Shown: piece by piece, positions 59,946-64,000 of the stretch
How the letters are laid out: each line of letters starts with the position of its first letter
How positions within the stretch are numbered: position 1 is the first letter of the stretch
Assembly (NCBI GenBank): GCA_016276965.1
Contig: JADNRU010000002.1
Span: forward strand, 1-64,000
DNA length: 64,000 nt
DNA from: Nitrosopumilales archaeon
GTDB lineage: Archaea > Thermoproteota > Nitrososphaeria > Nitrososphaerales > Nitrosopumilaceae
Reading direction: 5' to 3'
Translations under genes and position numbers: made by a program
The notes under the pieces: generated by a model
Databases searched by the model: none
Seen by the model: the letters and a program-made list of their open reading frames with translations, nothing else
What the model was told of the DNA's origin: nothing

Positions 59946-61829
59946 ATGACTTTTAAAATTCTAATAGAAGAAATTCATTCAAATTTACAAAAAATTATTG
60001 ATGAGCAGAATTTTCCAAGTGTTTCTTTTGTTGTCGAACCTTCAAAACCAAATTTCGGAGATGTAACATGCAATATTGCTTTTTTACTTTCAAAACATCT
60101 CAAGAAAAAACCTCATGATATAGCACTGTCAATTTCGGAAAACTATCAAAAATTTCTTGGAGAAAAAGTAAAAAAAGTAGAGGCACATCCTTCTGGATAT
60201 ATCAATTTTTTTGCAAACATGACTTACCTTAACGAAATAATTTTGAAAGATTCCATGAAAAACGATTATGGGGATATTGATTTAGGAAAAAAATCTAAAA
60301 TTATTGTCGAACATACAAGTGTGAATCCAAATAAAGCACTGCATATTGGGCATGTTAGGAATGTAGTAATCGGAGATACAGTTTCAAGATTGCTGAGAAA
60401 GGCAAACTATGATGTAAGAGTTCTAAATTATGTCGATGATTCTGGTCTTCAAGTGGCCGATATTATTGTTGGATTCCAGCATTGTGGATTTTCTGACAAT
60501 CCTCATTCAAATCAGAAATTTGCGCAGTATTGTGGTGATGAAGTTTATGTAAAAACCACCGAAAAATATTCTGACGATCCCTCTCTAGAAAAAAAACGTT
60601 CGGAGATTTTACAAGATTTAGAAAATCAAAATTCAGACATAGCAAAATTTGCTGAAACAATTACAAAAAAAATTCTAGCGGATCAATTAGAAACCTGTTG
60701 GGAATTAGGATCTACATATGACTGTCTAAATTTTGAATCTCAAATAATTCGTTCAGGTTTATGGAACAAAATTTTTGAAAAAATGAAGGAACTGAAATTA
60801 GTTTTGCTTGAAAAAGAAGGGAAAAATGCAAACTGTTGGGTGATACGAGGAGAGAAAAATGAAGATGACAAAATATTGGTACGTAGCAATGGTACTGCAA
60901 CATACATTGCTAAGGATATCCCTTACGCTGCATGGAAATTAGGAATATTAGATGACCCATTTAATTACCAAAAATATACAGTCCAAAAAGATGGTAAGAC
61001 CTTATGGCAAACTACACTTAACGAAAGTTCTGAAACCAAACAGAATTTTTTTGGAGAAAAGGTAATTACTGTTATTGATTCCAGGCAATCAAGGTTACAA
61101 AAAATAATTACGTTATTGATGTCAAAATTTACCTCAAAAGAAAATTCCTATATTCATCTTGGTTACGAATCTGTTACACTTAGCGCAGACACTGCAAAGA
61201 CTCTTGGATTAGATACTAAAGGTAAACAAGCACAAATGTCTGGAAGAAAAGGTTTGTATGTTAATGCAGATCAAGTAATTAAATTACTGAAACAAAAAAC
61301 TTTAGATGAAACTAAAAAAAGAAATCCTGAACTTGATGATAAATCTCTGGAACAAATTGCACATGATGTTGCAATTGGTACCATACGATATGAAATGATT
61401 AAACAAGATTTAAATAAAATTATCACTTTTGATTACGAAAAATCTTTGAGCCTTGAAGGTGATACAGCACCTTATATCCAATATACTAATGCAAGAGCTT
61501 CTAGAATATTAGAAAAAGCTGGTTTTTCTCCAAACTTTGATGTTGCCTTTGATCTACTACAAAACGAATACGAAGTAAACTTGATAAAACTAATTGGCAA
61601 GTTCGATTTACATGTTCAAGATGCAGCTAACAATCTTTCTCCAAAGGTTATATCCAAATATTGTTATCACCTTGCTGTAGCTTTTAATGCATTTTATGAG
61701 AAAGTAAGAGTTCTTGATCCTGAAAATAAAACATTGACAAATGTTAGATTGTGTCTTGTTACTTCATTCAAATCAACTTTACAAAAAGCACTTTATCTAA
61801 TTGGAATTACTGCTCCAGACAAAATGTAA
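59946..61829 (+). CDS. argS: Arginyl-tRNA synthetase
   Basis: The class I synthetase has 627 residues: an N-terminal additional domain, the HIGH motif in NKALHIGHVRN near 130, the ArgRS-specific block YVDDSGLQVADI, a degenerate KMSKS loop QMSGRKG near 431, and a C-terminal helical anticodon-binding domain (DTAPYIQYTNARASRIL to the end). Three bases separate it from the phosphatase gene upstream. A T-rich stretch follows its stop. Confidence 0.95.
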   Translation: MTFKILIEEIHSNLQKIIDEQNFPSVSFVVEPSKPNFGDVTCNIAFLLSKHLKKKPHDIALSISENYQKFLGEKVKKVEAHPSGYINFFANMTYLNEIILKDSMKNDYGDIDLGKKSKIIVEHTSVNPNKALHIGHVRNVVIGDTVSRLLRKANYDVRVLNYVDDSGLQVADIIVGFQHCGFSDNPHSNQKFAQYCGDEVYVKTTEKYSDDPSLEKKRSEILQDLENQNSDIAKFAETITKKILADQLETCWELGSTYDCLNFESQIIRSGLWNKIFEKMKELKLVLLEKEGKNANCWVIRGEKNEDDKILVRSNGTATYIAKDIPYAAWKLGILDDPFNYQKYTVQKDGKTLWQTTLNESSETKQNFFGEKVITVIDSRQSRLQKIITLLMSKFTSKENSYIHLGYESVTLSADTAKTLGLDTKGKQAQMSGRKGLYVNADQVIKLLKQKTLDETKKRNPELDDKSLEQIAHDVAIGTIRYEMIKQDLNKIITFDYEKSLSLEGDTAPYIQYTNARASRILEKAGFSPNFDVAFDLLQNEYEVNLIKLIGKFDLHVQDAANNLSPKVISKYCYHLAVAFNAFYEKVRVLDPENKTLTNVRLCLVTSFKSTLQKALYLIGITAPDKM

Positions 61830-61924
61830 ATTTTTTTATAAATAACCTAATTTTTTTCTGTATTTACGGTCTGTTCACCGTGGACATACAAGAGGATAAT
61901 ATTCGATTTTTATTATAAATCGCA

Positions 61925-62104
61925 ATGGTCACAGGAGCAAATAGTACTATTCAAGTACCTGAATCAATTCAATCAAAAAATTGTGCCTATTGTGGTAACG
62001 ATTTACAGATGAAAGAAGGAGTCACGATTTTTGATAAACGATGGTATCATGATGGATGCTGGGGTTCTTTTGAAAAACAACAAGAGGTGGAAAGACTTGA
62101 CTAG
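61925..62104 (+). CDS. Small zinc-binding protein coupled to a response regulator
   Basis: The 59-residue protein has C20, C23, H42 and C45 as a probable treble-clef zinc site (NCAYCGNDLQ and RWYHDGCWGSF, a LIM-like half). Its stop (TAG 62102) lies five bases inside the response-regulator gene, so translation is likely coupled. It is too short for standard calling; ATG start and zinc motif support it. Confidence 0.65.
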   Translation: MVTGANSTIQVPESIQSKNCAYCGNDLQMKEGVTIFDKRWYHDGCWGSFEKQQEVERLD

Positions 62105-62492
62105 TGTTTGTGTTATTGATGATGATCGTGATACAGTCGAAGTATTTTGTGAATATCTTGCCATAAAAGATATCGAAGTTCTTGGTAGAGGCTATGATGG
62201 TAGAACCGCAGTAGAATTGTATAAAAAACTAAAACCAGATATTGTACTTTTGGATGTGATGATGCCTGAATATGACGGATTTTATGCTCTAAAAGAAATA
62301 AGAAAAATTGATCCTAACGCCAAAGTGATTATGGTAACCGCAGATTTAACTTCAGATACTGAAAAAAAATTGGTTGAGTTAAAGGCTACTGCAATGATCT
62401 ACAAACCCTATGAAATTGATAGTGTTATTGAAACAATTGAACGAGTAAGCAAAGAAAATGTAGTTGTTTCGCCACCTTCAACTAACAATTAA
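62097..62492 (+). CDS. Single-domain response regulator (CheY-like)
   Basis: The receiver domain fills the whole 131 residues: acidic pocket D8-D9-D10 in VCVIDDDRD, phosphorylated D53 in IVLLDVMMPEYDGF, Thr in MVTADL and the Lys in IYKPYE. There is no output domain. Start at TTG 62097, because the first strand begins there; a longer frame back to 62031 would run through the zinc-binding gene. It is followed by a second regulator. Confidence 0.85.
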   Translation: MTSVCVIDDDRDTVEVFCEYLAIKDIEVLGRGYDGRTAVELYKKLKPDIVLLDVMMPEYDGFYALKEIRKIDPNAKVIMVTADLTSDTEKKLVELKATAMIYKPYEIDSVIETIERVSKENVVVSPPSTNN

Positions 62493-62545
62493 GTCATTAT
62501 ACAAAATTAGTAAATACTATATGGAATAAAATTGGCTGATATTAG

Positions 62546-63070
62546 ATGAAAATACTGATCGCTGAAGACGAAGATGATTTACGAACCCAATACAAGGATT
62601 TTCTTGAACAAAAAAATCACCAGCCCATAACAACTAAAGATGGGCAAGAATGTGTTTCCGTTTTTAGTGAGGAATATCAAAAATGGTCTGCAAGTAAAGC
62701 TGAAGACACAAGTACTGTTTCTCCTTTTGATGTTGTAATTCTTGATTACCAAATGCCAAACAAGAATGGTCTTGAGGCAGCTCAAGAAATTCTTGCTTTA
62801 GCTCCCAAGCAACGGATAATCTTTGCTTCAGCATATGTTGAAAACACTCTGAAAGATTCTATACATATTCTAAAGCAAATTGTTGAATTAATGCAAAAAC
62901 CATTTGGATTACAAGCATTAGTAGATACCATTGAAGATAAGGGAATTTATGAAGAATTAGAAAAGTTAAATGTAGATATTAAAAATCTCAAAGATTTAGA
63001 GCCTACCCATGTACAAGTAAGAGATTACTTGGATGCTCTGAAAAAAATACAAAAAGGCAGGACCTTTTAA
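62546..63070 (+). CDS. Response regulator with helical C-terminal tail
   Basis: The 174-residue protein has a receiver domain with acidic residues E7-D8-E9, D67 in VVILDYQMPNKNG as the phosphorylation site, and Lys in MQKPFG. An insert of about 15 Ser/Lys/Glu residues lies between helix 2 and strand 3 (KWSASKAEDTSTVSP). The last 40 residues are helical. It follows the first regulator by 53 nt; the histidine kinase at 47.4 kb is a possible sensor. Confidence 0.85.
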   Translation: MKILIAEDEDDLRTQYKDFLEQKNHQPITTKDGQECVSVFSEEYQKWSASKAEDTSTVSPFDVVILDYQMPNKNGLEAAQEILALAPKQRIIFASAYVENTLKDSIHILKQIVELMQKPFGLQALVDTIEDKGIYEELEKLNVDIKNLKDLEPTHVQVRDYLDALKKIQKGRTF

Positions 63071-63143
63071 TTTTATCATTTTTCTTATTTGAAATTTTAT
63101 AAAAATCAGTAGGTTCTTATCTAAAAAATTATAGCCAAAAATT

Positions 63144-63959
63144 GTGAGTAAAATAAAGCAAAATTCGTACGTTTTGTTCTTCTATAACAATACTAAGAAA
63201 TGGCTAAGCAAGATTTCAAAAGATAACGTACTTCATACTCATATTGGAGTAATCCGTCACGCCGATGCCATTGGAAAAGAATTTGGTTCTAGACTTGTAA
63301 CTAATAAAGACAAATACGTCTACATGCTTGAACCTACAATCCATGATTTTATTATGAAAATCCAACATGGAACACAAATAGTATATCCAAAAGACCTAGG
63401 CTATATCGCATCTAGAACCGGTCTTAAAAATGGTCAAATAGTTGTTGAAATCGGAACTGGTAGTGGAGCACTATCAATTTTCGTTGCAAGTATAGTTAAA
63501 CCAAGAGGGCATGTTTACACTTTTGATGTTAATTCTGAATTTATGAAAATAGCTGAAAAAAATATCAAAAAAGCTGATATGCAAAAATACGTTACTATGA
63601 AAAAACTTGACCTAAAACATGCAAAAAAAGTTCCAATTTCTGATGTAGATCTTGTTGTCATTGATCTGGGTGATCCATGGACAGTAATTCCAACTGCAAG
63701 AAAAATGTTGAAAGGAAGCGGTGCAATTCTTGCAGTTTGTCCTACAATGAATCAACTTGAAAAGTTTGTATCATCATTAGTACAAAATGAGTTTACTGAC
63801 ATTGAATGTACTGAACATATACTAAGAACAATTGAAGCAAGAGAGGGAAAAACTAGACATTCATTTCAAGGAATAGGGCATACTGCATACCTTTCCTTTG
63901 CAAGAAAAGCTTTTTTTGGAAAAGATAAGCGAAAGAAAAAATCAAAAAGAAAATCTTGA
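63144..63959 (+). CDS. trmI: tRNA (adenine-58-N1)-methyltransferase TrmI
   Basis: This 271-residue Rossmann methyltransferase is the archaeal TrmI type (m1A57/58 of tRNA). It has an N-terminal beta-barrel region with the block THIGVIRHADAIGKEFG, the pre-motif YPKDLGYIASRTGLKNG, the SAM motif VEIGTGSGALSIF near 108 and VIDLGDPWTVIP near 175. The C-terminus is very basic, as expected for tRNA binding. The start is GTG. Confidence 0.9.
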   Translation: MSKIKQNSYVLFFYNNTKKWLSKISKDNVLHTHIGVIRHADAIGKEFGSRLVTNKDKYVYMLEPTIHDFIMKIQHGTQIVYPKDLGYIASRTGLKNGQIVVEIGTGSGALSIFVASIVKPRGHVYTFDVNSEFMKIAEKNIKKADMQKYVTMKKLDLKHAKKVPISDVDLVVIDLGDPWTVIPTARKMLKGSGAILAVCPTMNQLEKFVSSLVQNEFTDIECTEHILRTIEAREGKTRHSFQGIGHTAYLSFARKAFFGKDKRKKKSKRKS

Positions 63960-64000
63960 TCATATCAAGTCTGTACGTTTCACACAAACACATCCTAATA

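Noticed and set aside
62031-62096. Upstream extension of the first response regulator
   Set aside because: It would run through the zinc-protein frame and adds a non-conserved tail before the first receiver strand.
1-64000. Insertion sequences, integrases, tRNA or rRNA genes
   Set aside because: No transposase or integrase frame, no inverted terminal repeats of suitable spacing, and no tRNA TPC-loop sequence with matching stems were found by eye.

Overview
The window reads as the chromosome of an ammonia-oxidising thaumarchaeon (Nitrososphaerota, Nitrosopumilus/Nitrosarchaeum-like). The DNA is AT-rich and densely coded on both strands. Many genes start with TTG or GTG, and many start codons lie about 25-28 nt after a TATA-like box (leaderless transcripts). 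Archaeal informational genes are present: TFB, Sec61-beta, Alba, archaeal SMC, archaeal-type ProRS, eIF1/SUI1, deoxyhypusine synthase and a Y-family polymerase. Several small Cys-rich proteins and a thaumarchaeosortase-like membrane protein also fit this lineage. The species assignment is inference from recognised protein families, not from a search.

Layout. 1-5 kb: end of an unknown gene, Tsr3-like rRNA modification enzyme, CBS-TrkH potassium transporter, a probable RNase P RNA, and a membrane-anchored secreted protein. 5-13 kb: cofD-cofC (F420), a TFB, a class III cyclase-like protein, a CPBP protease, eIF1, a Sec61-beta gene, a DUF2070 membrane protein and an Mrr-like nuclease. 13-20 kb: a very large peptide-type solute-binding protein, a methyltransferase, and a 998-residue secreted protein with a duplicated beta domain. 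20-28 kb: geranylgeranyl reductase, DUF99, SDR and 3-hydroxyisobutyrate-dehydrogenase-like oxidoreductases, two zinc-finger proteins, a DsbA-like thiol oxidoreductase with a small membrane protein, a structured RNA candidate, and a BtuF-like protein.

28-40 kb: Nre repair protein and DNA polymerase IV (both with C-terminal PCNA-binding boxes), thaumarchaeosortase-like protein, Alba with a long acidic tail, LysE exporter, PAC2 protein, deoxyhypusine synthase, inositol-phosphate synthase, SMC and an Opp/Dpp ATPase. 40-48 kb: ergothioneine genes egtD and egtB facing each other, ProRS, an HAD phosphatase, cofE, a PHP protein, a TusA-like sulfur carrier with a probable ATT start, and a histidine kinase. 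49-55 kb: thioredoxin reductase, a putative metallopeptidase, Thi4, a zinc-ribbon protein, then sulfite/nitrite reductase with a two-domain rhodanese, and a TPR protein. 55-64 kb: a collagen-like protein with 90 uninterrupted Gly-X-Y triplets, a DRG-type GTPase, phosphoglycolate phosphatase, ArgRS, two response regulators and a TrmI-type tRNA methyltransferase.

Themes. F420 synthesis (cofC, cofD, cofE), sulfur handling (sulfite/nitrite reductase, rhodanese, TusA, Thi4, EgtB/EgtD), thiol redox control (TrxB, DsbA-like pair) and genome maintenance recur. No insertion sequence, prophage, CRISPR array, tRNA or rRNA gene was seen. The least conventional items are the collagen-like protein, the structured RNA near 26.3 kb whose arm is complementary to the 16S rRNA 3' end, the AUU-start TusA gene, and catalytic-residue substitutions in the cyclase-like and sortase-like proteins.
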